Under the pieces are notes generated by a model. That model saw only the letters and a list, made by a program, of their open reading frames with translations, had not been told where the DNA came from and ran no database searches. From Garcia nutans (lineage: Eukaryota; Streptophyta; Magnoliopsida; Malpighiales; Euphorbiaceae): a stretch of 64,000 nt of DNA. Below, piece after piece: positions 1 to 11,208 of the stretch (position 1 is its first letter; each line of letters begins with the position of its first letter). The DNA lies in NCBI GenBank assembly GCA_947685225.1, contig CANTUV010000053.1, positions 9,533,501-9,597,500 on the forward strand, written 5' to 3'. The translations under genes were made by a program, and so were the position numbers.

Positions 1-2720
1 GGTCTGACCTGTACCTCCTCAACATAGAAACATGGAAGACATTATGGATTCTGTCTAACTCTGGTGGCAAAGCAAGTCGATAAGCAACCGGTCCCAATCT
101 TTCCAATACTTCATATGGTCCAATGAAACGAGGACTCAGCTTCCCTCTTCGACCAAATCTCAAAATCTTTTTCCAAGGAGACACTTTCAAAAATACTTTA
201 TCTCCCACATTATACTCAATGTCTCTCCTCTTCAAATCCGAATAAGATTTCTGCCGATCTGAAGCTGTTTTCAACCTATCTTGAATTATTTTCACTTTAT
301 CTTCTGTCTCTTTAACCAAATCAGGACCAATTAACTTACCTTCACCAGTCTCATTCCAACATAAAGGTGTTCTACACCTTCTTCCATACAATGCCTCAAA
401 TGGTGCCATACCAATACTGGATTGATGACTGTTGTTGTAAGCAAATTCCACAAGTGGCAACAATCTGTCCCAACTTCCTGAGAAATCAATGACACAGCTT
501 CTCAACATATCCTCAATAATCTGTATCACTCTCTCTGACTGCCCATCTGTCTGTGGATGGAAAGTAGTGCTAAAGTGTAATCGAGAACCCAAAGCACCAT
601 GCAAACTCTTCCAAAACCTCGATGTGAACCTCGGATCTCGATCAGACACTAAAGAAATTGGGACTCCATGCAATTTCGCAATTTCACAATCTCACTAATA
701 TACAGCTCAGCCAATCTCTCAAGAGAATAATCCATCCGAACCGGAAGAAAATGAGCTGTCTTAGTCAACCTATTAACAATCACCCAAATGGTATCATGTT
801 TTCTCTGTGTCAATGGTAAACCAGACACAAAGTCCATAGTCACTCTTTCCCATTTCCACTCAGGCACTGATAAAGGTTGAAGCAACCCTGTTGGGACCTG
901 ATGCTCTGCTTTAACCCTCTGACATGTGAGACATTTGGATACAAACTCTGCAATGTCTCTCTTCATACCAGACCACCAGTAATGCTGTCTCAAATCATGA
1001 TACATCTTCGTACTGCCCGGATGCATAGCAAAAACTGATTGATGTGCTTCTTCTAAAATAATCCTTCTCAAACTAATATCATCTGGCACACACAGTCTAC
1101 TCTTAAACCATAAGCTCCCATCACCTTTCACAAGAAAATCTCGGCTCTCCCCTTTTTGGCAATCTGAAACAATCTTCTGAATTTTCTCATCAATCAATTG
1201 AGCCTCTTTAATCTGATCTAACAACACTGGTCTCAGCTGCAATTGTGCCAACAATGCACCATCATCACAAGATATAAAGCTAGCATGCAACGCTCTCAAC
1301 TCAACAAGCAACGAGAGCGAATAAGCAGTCAAACCTGCTAAAGACTTCCGACTCAAGGCATCAGCAACAACATTTGCTTTACCTGGATGATAATCAATCA
1401 AACAATCGTAGTCTTTAATCAATTCCAACCACCGTCTCTGTCGAAGATTAAGCTCTTTCTGAACCCCCAAATATTTCAAACTTTTGTGATCAGTGTAAAT
1501 AAAACATTTCTCTCCATACAAGTAATGTCGCCAAATCTTCAATGCAAACACAATGGCTGCTAACTCCAAGTCATGGGTTGGATAGTTTAGCTCATATGGC
1601 TTCAACTGTCGAGAAGCATAAGCTATCACTTTACCCTCTTGCATCAAAACACAACCCAAACCACTATGTGAAGCATCACTGTAGATCACATATGGTTTAT
1701 CTTCCACAGGTAAAGTGAGAACAGGTGCTTGAGTTAACATCTCTTTCAACTGCTCAAAACTAGCTTGACACGGATCAGTCCACACAAATCTAACTCCTTT
1801 TCAAAGTAATCTGGTAAGTGGAGTAGCTATCAAAGAAAATCCTTTCACAAAGCGTCGATAATAGCCTGCCAAACCCAGAAAACTTCTAACTTCAGTCACA
1901 GACTTTGGTGGACTCCAATTCATAATAGCTTCAACTTTACTCGGATCAACTCTAATGCCATCTGCTGAAACTATATGACCGAGGAAAGTTACTTGATCTA
2001 GCCAGAACTCACATTTTGACAGCTTAGCATACAATTGCTTCTCTCTCAAGATTTGCAATACAATCTGTATATGCTTGTCATGCTCTTCTTCATTACGAGA
2101 ATACACCAAAATATCATCAATGAAGACTACCACAAACTGATCCAAATAGGGCCTAAACACCCTATTCATCAAATCCATGAAAGCTGCAGGTGCATTCGTC
2201 AACCCAAAAGGCATCACTAGAAACTCATAATGCCCATACCTGGTTCGAAAAGCTGTCTTGGGCACATCCTCAGCTCTGACCCGCAACTGATGGTACCTTG
2301 ATCTCAAATCAATCTTGGAAAATACTGCTGCTCCCTTCAATTGATCAAAGAGATCATCAATTCTAGGTAAAGGATATTTATTCTTGATAGTCACTTTATT
2401 CAATTGCCTATAATCGATACACAATCTCATAGTACCATCCTTCTTCTTTACAAACAAAATAGGAGCTCCCCATGGCGAAACACTAGGGCGAATGAATCCT
2501 TTATCCAGCAACTCCTGCAACTGCACCTTCAACTCTCTCAATTCAACAGGTGCCATTCTATAAGGAGTAATAGAGATAGGAGTGGTACCTGGCAACAAAT
2601 CAATACCAAACTCTACCTCTCTCTCAGGAGGCAATCCTGGCAACTCCTCTGGAAATACATCTGGAAACTCAGCTACTGTGGGAATGCTATCAAACTGAGA
2701 ACCCTCTACCCTGGTATCCA
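1..2720 (-). mobile_element. E1: truncated Ty3/gypsy chromovirus (Tekay/Del-like), pol part only
   Basis: The minus strand reads, from 2720 down to 1, the PR-RT linker, reverse transcriptase, RNase H, integrase and the integrase C-terminal region. The element leaves the window at position 1, so its chromodomain, LTR and any gag are not visible. Its 5' side stops abruptly at about 2720 in the linker between protease and RT and passes into 5S spacer, with no LTR there. The shared bases at the junction are only CA (2719-2720). It is closely related to E2 and E3 by protein sequence. A truncation by end joining or recombination is inferred; integrase-mediated insertion would have left an LTR end. 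Confidence 0.93.
1..2720 (-). pseudogene. E1 pol pseudogene (RT, RNase H, integrase), with a stop and a frameshift
   Basis: The RT part (2720 to 1804) contains the [11 protein letters not shown] start region, the [14 protein letters not shown] block and the FIDDILVYS active site. The usually conserved Gly of the DLRSGYHQ block is Arg. A TGA stop at 1801-1803 (reverse strand) replaces an Arg codon seen in E2 and E3; the frame then continues without shift into RNase H ([15 protein letters not shown] near 1685) and the integrase HHCC finger (about 930-1060). An 8-bp tandem duplication (670-677 and 678-685) then shifts the frame inside the integrase core. Integrase C-terminal sequence continues in the other frame to position 1. 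The protein cannot be made whole. Tekay/Del affiliation rests on similarity of motifs. Confidence 0.9.
670..685 (-). other. 8-bp tandem duplication that shifts the E1 integrase frame
   Basis: The + strand shows GCAATTTC twice in a row. E2 and E3 have one copy at the matching site. The extra 8 bp puts the integrase into a frame that ends within about 10 codons. Confidence 0.88.
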
Positions 2721-2989
2721 ACCACGATCTTTGCAGTTTGGGGCCGGCGGACAAATAAATCATTTTTTTTCTTTTAGAGCATCGCGAGTAATACCGCTGA
2801 TATGGGGTCGCTTAGCTCGTTTGCCTGAATCAGTATCTTTCTACAGCAGATTTGAGAGCGGTGGTGCTTGGGCAAGCTTAGGATGGCATCGTAGGAAGAC
2901 GGACGAATAAGAAAGAGAATAGGCAAGCGCCATTCTCAGCGAAGCAGTGAGAGGGAGAGAATAAATTAAATTTTCTGGCAGCGCATTAC

Positions 2990-3109
2990 GGGTGCGATCA
3001 TACCAGCACTAACGCACCGGATCCCATCAGAACCCCAAAGATAAATGTGCTTGGGCGAGAGTAGTACAGAGATGGGTGACCTCTTGGGAAGTCCTCGTGT
3101 TGCACCCCT
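2990..3109 (+). rRNA. rrn5: 5S rRNA gene, copy 1
   Basis: First full copy after E1. Changes T45C, G48A, T52A, C57T, T79A. T45C and G48A open both ends of helix III, and box A is altered, so this copy is probably a pseudogene. Confidence 0.86.
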
Positions 3110-3416
3110 ATCATTTTTCTTTTTTTGAAAATATTTTTTTTATCAACCACGATCCTTCGCAGTTTGGGGCCGGCGGACTAATAAATCATTTGTTGGCCTT
3201 TTAGAGCAACGCGAGTAATATCGCCGATATGGCATCGCTTGGATCGTTTTCCCAAATCAGTCTCTCTCTACAGTAGATTTGAGAGCGTTGGGGCGTGGGC
3301 GAGTTTAGGATGGCATCGTAGGAAGACAGACGAATGAGAAAGAGAATAGGCAAGGGCCATTCTCAGCGAAGAAGTGAGAGGGAGAGAATAAATTAAATTT
3401 TCTGGCAGTGCATTAC

Positions 3417-3536
3417 GGGTGCGATCATACCAGCACTAACACACCGGATCCCATCAGAACTTTGAAGTTAAACGGGCTTTGGCGAGAGTAGTACTGAGAT
3501 GGGTAACCTCTTGGGAAGTCCTTGTGTTGCACCCCT
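3417..3536 (+). rRNA. rrn5: 5S rRNA gene, copy 2
   Basis: Changes G25A, C46T, C47T, T59G, G64T, G89A, C107T. T59G breaks a helix II pair; G89A lies in the helix IV loop within box C. Confidence 0.87.
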
Positions 3537-3842
3537 ATCATTTTTCTTTTTTTGAAAATATTTTTTTATCAACCAGGATCATTTGCAGGTTTGGGCCTGC
3601 GGACTAATAAATCATTTGTTGGCCTTTTAGAGCAACGCGAGTAATACCGCTGATATGGCGTCGCTTAGCTCGTTTGCCCGAATCAGTATCTTTCTACAGC
3701 AGATTTGAGAGCGGTGGTGCTTGGGCGAGCTTAGGATGGCATCGTAGGAAGACAGACGAATGAGAAAGAGAATAGGCAAGCGCCATTCTCAGCGAAGCAG
3801 TGAGAGGGAGAGAATAAATTAAATTTTCTGGCAGCGCATGAC

Positions 3843-3962
3843 GGGTGCGATCGTACCAGCACTAACGCAACGGATCCCATCAGAACTCCGAAGTTAAACA
3901 TGCTTGGGCGAGAGTAGTACTGAGATGGGTGACCTCTTCGGAAGTCCTCGTGTTGCACCCCT
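3843..3962 (+). rRNA. rrn5: 5S rRNA gene, copy 3
   Basis: Changes A11G, C28A, G58A, G97C. G58A breaks the C20-G58 pair; G97C is in box C. Confidence 0.9.
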
Positions 3963-4269
3963 ATCATTTTTCTTTTTTCAAAAATATTTTTTTTATCAAC
4001 CACTATCCTTCGCAGTTTGGGGCCGGAGGACTAATAAATCATTTGTTGGCCTTTTAGAGCAACGCGAGTAATATCGCCGATATGGCGTCGCTTGGCTCGT
4101 TTGCCCGAATCAGTCTCTCTCTGTAGCAGATTTGAGAGTGTTGGTGCGTGGGCGAGCTTAGGATGGTATCGTAGGAAGAGGGACGAATGAGAAAGAGAAT
4201 AGGCAAGGGCCATTCTCAGCGAAGCAGTGAGAGGGAGAGAATAAATTAAATTTTCTGGCAGCGCATTAC

Positions 4270-4389
4270 GGGTGCGATCATACCAGCACTAACGCACCGG
4301 ATCCCATCAGAACTCCGAAGTCAAACGTGCTTCGGCGAGAGTAGTACTGAGATGGGTGTCCTCTTGGGAAGTCCTTGTGTTGCACACCT
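4270..4389 (+). rRNA. rrn5: 5S rRNA gene, copy 4
   Basis: Changes T53C, G64C, A90T, C107T, C117A. C117A breaks helix I pair G2-C117. Confidence 0.89.
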
Positions 4390-4696
4390 ATCATTTTTCT
4401 TTTTTCGAAAATATTTTTTTTATCAACCACGATCATTTGCAGTTTGGGGCCGGCGGACTAATAAATTATTTGTTGACCTTTTAGAGCAACGCGAGTAATA
4501 TCGCCGATATTGCCTCACTTAGCTCGTTTGCCCGAATCAGTATCTTTTTGCAGCAGATTTGAGAGCGGTGGTGATTGGGCGAGCTTAGGATGGCATCGTA
4601 GGAAGACGGACGAATTAGAAAGAGAATAGGCAAGCACCATTCTCAGCGAAGCAGTGAGAGGGAGAGAATTAATTAAATTTTCTGGCAGCGCATGAC

Positions 4697-4816
4697 GGGT
4701 GCGATCATACCAGCACTAACGCACCGGATCCCATCAGAACTCCGAAGTTAAACATTCTTGGGCGAGAGTAGTACTGAGATGGGTGACCTCCTGGGAAGTC
4801 CTCGTGTTGCACCCCT
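4697..4816 (+). rRNA. rrn5: 5S rRNA gene, copy 5
   Basis: Changes G58A, G60T, T95C. It is the only copy where I see C95, the base typical of angiosperms; with A81 kept, this gives an A-C mismatch in helix IV. Two helix II pairs are also lost. Confidence 0.9.
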
Positions 4817-5119
4817 ATAATTTTTTTTCAAAAATATTTTTTTTATCAACCACGATCATTTGCAGTTTCGGGCCTGCGGACTAATAAATCATTTGTTAGC
4901 CTTTTAGAGCAACGAGAGTAATATCGCCGATATGGCGTCGCTTAGCTCCTTTGCCCGAATCAATATCTTTCTGCAGTAGATTTGAGAGCGTTGGTGCGTG
5001 GGCGAGCTTAGGATGGCATCGTAGGACGAGGGACGAATGAGAAAGAGAATAGGCAAGCGCCATTCTCAGCGAAGTAGTGAGAGGTGCAGAATAAATTAAA
5101 TTTTCTGGCAGTGCATTAC

Positions 5120-5239
5120 GTGTGCGATCATACGAGTACTAACGCACCGGATCCCATCAGAACTCTGAAGTTAAACGTGCTTTGGCGAGAGTAGTACTGA
5201 GATGGGTGACCTTTTGGGAAGTCCTTGTGTTGCACCCCT
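5120..5239 (+). rRNA. rrn5: 5S rRNA gene, copy 6
   Basis: Changes G2T, C15G, C18T, C47T, G64T, C94T, C107T. G2T breaks helix I near the 5' end. Confidence 0.87.
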
Positions 5240-5546
5240 ATCATTTTTCTTTTTTCAAAAATATTTTTTTTATCAACCACGATCATTTGCAGTTTGTGGC
5301 CGGCGGACTAATAAATCATTTGTTGGCCTTTTAGAGCAATGCGAGTAATATCACCGATATGGCGTCGCTTGGCTCGTTTGCCTGAATCAATCTCTCTCTG
5401 CAGCAAATTTGAGAGTGTTGGTGCGTGGGCGAGCTTAGAATGGCATCGTAGGAAGAGGAACGAATAAGAAAGAGAATAGGCAAGGGCCATTCTCATTGAA
5501 ACCGTGAGAGGGAGAGAATAAATTAAATTTTCTGGCAGCGCATTAC

Positions 5547-5666
5547 GGGTGCGATCATACCAGCACAAACGCACCGGATTCCATCAGAACTCCGAAGTCA
5601 AACGGGCTTGGGCGAGAGTAGTACTGAGATGGGTGACCTCTTGGGAAGTCCTTGTGTTGCACCCCT
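5547..5666 (+). rRNA. rrn5: 5S rRNA gene, copy 7
   Basis: Changes T21A, C34T, T53C, T59G, C107T. Its upstream spacer has the CATTGAAACCGTGAG variant also found before 14073, 24760 and 29015. Confidence 0.89.
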
Positions 5667-5969
5667 ATCATTTTTTTTTGAAAATATTTTTTTTATCAAC
5701 CACGATCATTTGCAGTGTGGGTCCGGCGGACTAATAAATCATTTGTTGGCCTTTTAGAGCAACGCGAGTAATATCGCCGATATGGCGTCGCTTAGCTCGT
5801 TTGCCCGAATCAGTATCTTTCTGCAGCAGATTTGAGAGCGGTGGTGCTTGGGCGAGCTTAGGATGGCATCGTAGGAAGACGGACGAATGAGAAAGAGAAT
5901 AGGCAAGCGCCATTCTCAGCGAAGCAGTGAGAGGGAGAGAATAAATTAAATTTTGTGGCAGCACATTAC

Positions 5970-6089
5970 GGGTGCGATCATACCAGCACTAACGCAACGT
6001 ATCCCATCAGAACTCCGAAGTCAAACGTGCTTGGGCGAGAGTTGTACTGAGATGGGTGACCTCTTGGGAAGTCCTTGTGTTGCACACCT
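5970..6089 (+). rRNA. rrn5: 5S rRNA gene, copy 8
   Basis: Changes C28A, G31T, T53C, A74T, C107T, C117A. A74T alters the GTAGTA intermediate element. Upstream reads TTTTGTGGCAGCACATTAC, a variant shared with 8530, 26888 and 29864. Confidence 0.88.
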
Positions 6090-6396
6090 ATCATTTTTCT
6101 TTTTTCGAAAATATTTTTTTTATCAACCACGATCCTTCGCAGTTTGGGGCCGGCGGACTAATAAATCATTTGTTAGCCTTTTAGAGCAACGCGAGTAATA
6201 TCGCCGATATGGCGTCGCTTGGCTCGTTTGCCCGAATCAGTCTCTCTCTGCAGTAGATTTGAGAGCGTTGGTGCGTGGGCGAGCTTTGGATGGCATCGTT
6301 GGAAGAGGGACGAATGAGAAAGAGAATAGGCAAGCGCCATTCTCAGCGAAGCAGTGAGAGGGAGAGAATAAATTAAATTTTCTGGCAGCGCATGAT

Positions 6397-6515
6397 GGGT
6401 GCGATCATACCAGCACTAACGCACCGGATCAAATCATACTCCGAAGTCAAACGTGCTTGGGCGAGAGTAGTACTGAGATGGGTGACCTCTTGGGAAGTCC
6501 TCGTGTTGCACCCCT
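6397..6515 (+). rRNA. rrn5: 5S rRNA gene, copy 9 (119 nt)
   Basis: One base is missing between positions 34 and 45, where the copy reads GATCAAATCATACTCC. T53C is present and the -1 base is T. Probably a pseudogene. Confidence 0.86.
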
Positions 6516-6822
6516 ATCATTTATCTTTTTTCAAAAATATTTTTTTTATCAACCACGATCATTTGCATTTTGGGGCCGGCTGACTAATAAATCATTTGTT
6601 AGCCTTTTAGAGAAACGCGAGTAATATCGCCGATATGGCGTCGCTTAGCTCATTTGCCCGAATCAGTGTCTTTCTGCAGTAGATTTGAGAGCGTTGGTGC
6701 GTGGGCGAGCTTAGGATGACATCGTAGGAAGAGGGACGAATGAGAAAGAGAACAGGCAAGGGCCATTCTCAGTGAAGCAGTGAGAGGGAGAGAATAAATT
6801 AAATTTTCTGGCAGCGCATTAC

Positions 6823-6942
6823 GGGTGCGATCATACCAGCACTAACATACCGGATCCCATCAGAACTCCGAAGTTAAACATGCTTGGGCGAGAGTAGTAC
6901 TGAGATGGGTGACCTCTTGGGAAGTCCTCGTGTTGCACACCT
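6823..6942 (+). rRNA. rrn5: 5S rRNA gene, copy 10
   Basis: Changes G25A, C26T, G58A, C117A. Confidence 0.9.
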
Positions 6943-7248
6943 ATCATTTTTCTTTTTTCAAAAATATTTTTTTTATCAACCACGATCATTTGCAGTGTGG
7001 GGCCGGCGGACTAATAAATCATTTGTTAGCCTTTTAGAGCAACGCGAGTAATAAAGCCGATATGGCGTCGCTTAGCTCATTTGCCCAAATCAGTATCTTT
7101 CTGTAGCAGATTTGAGAGCGGTGGTGCTTGGGCGAGCTTAGGATGGCATCGTAGGAAGAGGACGAATTAAAAAGAGAATAGGCAAGCGCCATTCTCAGCG
7201 AAGCAGTGAGAGGGAGAGAAAAAATTAAATTTTTTGGCAGCGCATGGC

Positions 7249-7368
7249 GGGTGCGATCATACCAGCACTAACGCACCGGATCCCATCAGAACTCCGAAGT
7301 TAAACGTGCTTGGGCGAGAGTAGTACTGAGATGGGTGACCTCTTGGGAAGTCCACGTGTTGCACCCCT
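7249..7368 (+). rRNA. rrn5: 5S rRNA gene, copy 11
   Basis: One change only, T106A; among the copies closest to consensus. The -3 to -1 bases are GGC instead of TAC or GAC. Confidence 0.94.
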
Positions 7369-7675
7369 ATCATTTTTCTTTTTTCGAAAATATTTTTTTT
7401 ATCAACCACCATCATTCGCAGTTTGGGGCCGGCGGACAAATAAATCATTTGTTGGCCTTTTAGAGCAACGCGAGTAATATCACCGATATTGCGTCGCTTG
7501 GCTCGTTTGCCCGAATCAGTCTCTCTCTGCAGTAGATTTGAGAGCGTTGGTGCGTGGGCGAGCTTAGGATGGCATCGTAGGAAGAGGGACGAATGAGAAA
7601 GAGAATAGGCAAGGGCCATTCTCAGCGAAGCAGTGAGAGGGAGAGAATAAATTAAATTTTCTGGCAGCGCATGAC

Positions 7676-7795
7676 GGGTGCGATCATACTAGCACTAACA
7701 CACTGGATCCCATCAGAACTCCGAAGTTAAACATGCTTGGGCGAGAGTAGTACTGAGATGGGTGACCTCTTCGGAAGTCCTCGTGTTGCACCCCT
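7676..7795 (+). rRNA. rrn5: 5S rRNA gene, copy 12
   Basis: Changes C15T, G25A, C29T, G58A, G97C. Confidence 0.89.
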
Positions 7796-8074
7796 ATCAT
7801 TTTTCTTTTTTCGAAAATATTTTTTTTATCAACCACTATCCTTCGCAGTTTGGGGCCGGCGGACTAATAAATCATTTGTTGGCCTTTTAGAGCAACGCGA
7901 GTAATATCGCCGATATGGCGTCGCTTGGCTCGTTTGCCCGAATCAGTCTCTCTCTGCAGCAGATTTGAGAGCGTTGGTGCGTGGGCGAGCTTAGGATGGC
8001 ATCATAGGAAGAGGGACGAATGAGAAAGAGAATAGGCAAGGGCCATTCTCAGCGAAGCAGTGAGAGGGAGAGAA

Positions 8075-8102
8075 TAAATTAAATTTTCTGGCAGCGCATT
8101 AC
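8075..8102 (+). promoter_or_regulatory. rrn5: External 5S promoter elements (shown for the copy at 8103)
   Basis: Plant 5S genes usually have a TATA-like box near -28, GC near -12 and C at -1. Here TAAATT lies at -28 to -23, GC at -12/-11 and C at -1. The same layout precedes nearly every copy. Exceptions include T at -1 before 6397 and 30291, TAAATGAAATTTT before 42891, TAAATCAAATTTT before 44599, 49714 and 53975, and a 2-bp loss in the GC region before 57807. Confidence 0.7.
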
Positions 8103-8222
8103 GGGTGCGATCATACCAGCACCAACGCACAGGATCCCATCAGAACTCCGAAGTCAAACGTGCTTGGGCGAGAGTAGTACTGAGATGGGTGACCTCTTGG
8201 GAAGTCCTCGTGTTGCACCCCT
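8103..8222 (+). rRNA. rrn5: 5S rRNA gene, copy 13
   Basis: Changes T21C, C29A, T53C. C29A breaks the C29-G48 pair. Confidence 0.91.
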
Positions 8223-8232
8223 ATCATTTATC

Positions 8233-8254
8233 TTTTTTCAAAAATATTTTTTTT
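8233..8254 (+). terminator. Poly-T terminator of 5S gene (shown for the copy at 8103)
   Basis: RNA polymerase III stops at T-runs on the coding strand. After the gene end at 8222 there is a run of 6 T (8233-8238) and one of 8 T (8247-8254). Nearly every unit has two or three such runs in the first 40 bases of its spacer; lengths vary from unit to unit. Confidence 0.75.
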
Positions 8255-8529
8255 ATCAACCACGATCATTTGCAGTTTGGGGCCGGCGGACTAATAAATC
8301 ATTTGTTAGCCTTTTAGAGCAACACGAGTAATATCGCCGATATGGCGTCGCTTAGCTCCTTTGCCCGAATCAATATCTTTTTGCAGTAGATTTGAGAGCG
8401 TTGGTGCGTAGGCGAGCTTAGGATGACATCGTAGGAAGAGGGACGAATGAGACAGAGAATAGGCAAGGGCCATTCTCAGCGAAGCAGTGAGAGGGAGAGA
8501 ATAAATTAAATTTTGTGGCAGCACATTAC

Positions 8530-8649
8530 GGGTGCGATCATACCAGCACTAACGCACCGGATCCCATCAGAACTCCGAAGTCAAACGTGCTTCGGCGAGA
8601 GTAGTACTGAGATGGGTGACCTCTTGGGAAGTCCTTGTGCTGCACACCT
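8530..8649 (+). rRNA. rrn5: 5S rRNA gene, copy 14
   Basis: Changes T53C, G64C, C107T, T111C, C117A. T111C and C117A weaken helix I. Confidence 0.88.
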
Positions 8650-8956
8650 ATCATTTTTCTTTTTTCGAAAATATTTTTTTTATCAACCACGATCCTTCGC
8701 AGTTTGGGGCCGGCGGACTAATAAATCATTTGTTGGCCTTTTAGAGCAACGCGAGTAATATCGCCGATATGGCGTCGCTTGGCTCGTTTGCCCGAATCAG
8801 TCTCTCTCTGCAGTAGATTTGAGAGCGTTGGTGCGTGGGCGAGCTTAGGATGGCATCGTAGGAAGAGGGACGAATGAGAAAGAGAATAGGCAAGGGCCAT
8901 TCTCAGCGAAGCAGTGAGAGGGAGAGAATAAATTAAATTTTCTGGCAGCGCATGAC

Positions 8957-9076
8957 GGGTGCAATCATACCAGCACTAACACACTGGATCCCATCAGAAC
9001 TCCAAAGTTAAACATGCTTGGGAGAGAGTAGTACTGAGATGGGTGACCTCTTCGGAAGTCCTCGTGTTGCACCCCT
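8957..9076 (+). rRNA. rrn5: 5S rRNA gene, copy 15
   Basis: Changes G7A, G25A, C29T, G48A, G58A, C67A, G97C. C29T with G48A turns the C-G pair of helix III into U-A, a compensated change. Confidence 0.88.
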
Positions 9077-9383
9077 ATCATTTTTCTTTTTTCGAAAATA
9101 TTTTTTTTATCAACCACTATCCTTCGCAGTTTGGGGCCGGCGGACTAATAAATCATTTGTTGGCCTTTTAGAGCAACGCTAGTAATATCGCCGATATGGC
9201 ATCGCTTGGCTCGTTTGCCCGAATCAGTGTCTCTCTGTAGCAGATTTGAGAGCGTTGGTGCGTGGGCGAGCTTAGGATGGCATCATAGGAAGAGGGACGA
9301 ATGAGAAAGAGAATAGGCAAGGGCCATTCTCAGCGAAGCAGTGAGAGGGAGAGAATAAATTAAATTTTCTGGCAGCGCATGAC

Positions 9384-9503
9384 GGGTGCAATCATACCAG
9401 CACTAACACACTGGATCCCATCAGAACTCCAAAGTTAAACATGCTTGGGAGAGAGTAGTACTGAGATGGGTGACCTCTTCGGAAGTCCTCGTGTTGCACC
9501 CCT
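9384..9503 (+). rRNA. rrn5: 5S rRNA gene, copy 16
   Basis: Identical to the copy at 8957 over the gene, including the compensated 29/48 pair; a recent duplication of one unit. Confidence 0.89.
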
Positions 9504-9810
9504 ATCATTTTTCTTTTTTTGAAAATATTTTTTTTATCAACCACGATCCTTCGCAGTTTGGGGCCGGCGGACTAATAAATCATTTGTTGGCCTTTTAGAG
9601 CAACGCGAGTAATATCGCCGATATGGCGTCGCTTGGCTCGTTTGCCCGAATCAGTCTCTCTCTGCAGTAGATTTGAGAGCGTTGGTGCGTGGGCGAGCTT
9701 AGGATGGCATCGTAGGAAGAGGGACGAATGAGAAAGAGAATAGGCAAGGGCCATTCTCAGCGAAGCAGTGAGAGGGAGAGAATAAATTAAATTTTCTGGC
9801 AGCGCATGGC

Positions 9811-9930
9811 GGGTGCAATCATACCAGCACTAACACACCGGATCCCATCAGAACTCCGAAGTTAAACATTCTTGGGCGAGAGTAGTACTGAGATGGGTGA
9901 CCTCTTGGGAAGTCCTCGTGTTGCACCCCT
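9811..9930 (+). rRNA. rrn5: 5S rRNA gene, copy 17
   Basis: Changes G7A, G25A, G58A, G60T. Two helix II pairs are lost. Confidence 0.89.
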
Positions 9931-10234
9931 ATAATTTTTTTTTCAAAAATATTTTTTTTATTAACCACGATCATTTGCAGTTTGGGGCCGGCGGATTAAA
10001 AAATCATTTGTTAGCCTTTTAGAGCAACGCGAGTAATATCGCCGATATGGCGTCGCTTAGCTCCTTTGCCCGAATCAATATCTTTCTACAGTAGATTTGA
10101 GAGCGTTGGTGCGTTGGCGAGCTTAGGATGGCATCGTAGGAATAGGGACGAATGAGAAAGAGAATAGGCAAGGGCCATTCTCAGCGAAGCAGTGAGAGGG
10201 AGAGAATAAATTAAATTTTCTAGCAGTGCATTAC

Positions 10235-10354
10235 GGGTGCGATCATACCAGTACTAACGCACCGGATCCCATCAGAACTCCGAAGTTAAGCGTGCTTTGG
10301 CGAGAGTAGTACTGAGATGGTTGACCTTTTGGGAAGTCCTTGTGTTGCACCCCT
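10235..10354 (+). rRNA. rrn5: 5S rRNA gene, copy 18 (keeps G56)
   Basis: Changes C18T, A56G, G64T, G87T, C94T, C107T. It is the only copy seen with G56, the usual plant box A base (GTTAAGCGTG), either ancestral or a back-change. Confidence 0.9.
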
Positions 10355-10661
10355 ATCATTTTTCTTTTTTAAAAAATATTTTTTTTATCAACCACGATCA
10401 TTTGCAGTTTGTGGCCGGCGGACTAATAAATCATTTGTTGGCCTTTTAGAGCAACGCGAGTAATATCGCCGATATGGCATCGCTTGGCTCGTTTGCCCAA
10501 ATCAGTCTCTCTCTGCAGTATATTTGAGAGCGTTGGTGCGTGGGCGAGCTTAGGATGGCATCGTAGGAAGAGGGACGAATGAGAAAGAGAATAGGCAAGG
10601 GCCATTCTCAGCGAAGCAGTGAGAGGGAGAGAATAAATTAAATTTTCTGGCAGCGCATGAC

Positions 10662-10781
10662 GGGTGCGATCATACCAGCACTAACGCACTGGATCCCATC
10701 AGAACTCCGAAGTTAAACATGCTTGGGAGAGAGTAGTACTGAGATGGGTGACCTCTTCGGAAGTCCTCGTGTTGCAACCCT
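10662..10781 (+). rRNA. rrn5: 5S rRNA gene, copy 19
   Basis: Changes C29T, G58A, C67A, G97C, C116A. C116A breaks helix I pair G3-C116. Confidence 0.88.
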
Positions 10782-11088
10782 ATCATTTTTCTTTTTTTGA
10801 AAATATTTTTTTTATCAACCACTATCCTTCGCAGTTTGGGGCCGGCGGACTAATAAATCATTTGTTGGCCTTTTAGAGCAACGCGAGTAATATAGCCGAT
10901 ATGGTGTCGCTTGTCTCGTTTGCCCGAATCAGTCTCTCTCTGCAGCAGATTTGAGAGCGTTGGTGCGTGGGTGAGCTTAGGATGGAATCATAGGAAGAGG
11001 GACGAATGAGAAAGAGAATAGGCAAGGGCCATTCTCAGCGAAGCAGTGAGAGGGAGAGAATAAATTAAATTTTCTGGCAGCGCATTAC

Positions 11089-11208
11089 GGGTGCGATCAT
11101 ACCAGCACTAACGCACCGGATCCCATCAGAAATCCGAAGTCAAACGTGCTTGGGCGAGAGTAGTACTGAGATGGGTGTCCTCTTGGGAAGTCCTTGTGTT
11201 GCACACCT
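11089..11208 (+). rRNA. rrn5: 5S rRNA gene, copy 20
   Basis: Changes C44A, T53C, A90T, C107T, C117A. Confidence 0.89.

Noticed and set aside
8105..8317. Plus-strand open frames running through 5S genes into the spacer
   Set aside because: They overlap the 5S gene, which is not translated, and have no family resemblance.
8718..8900. A minus-strand open frame of about 60 codons (starting MALAYSLSHSS) found in many spacers
   Set aside because: It recurs only because the spacer itself recurs. Other units break or extend it freely, changes do not favour third codon positions, and there is no recognisable domain. It is best read as chance openness of a homogenised spacer.
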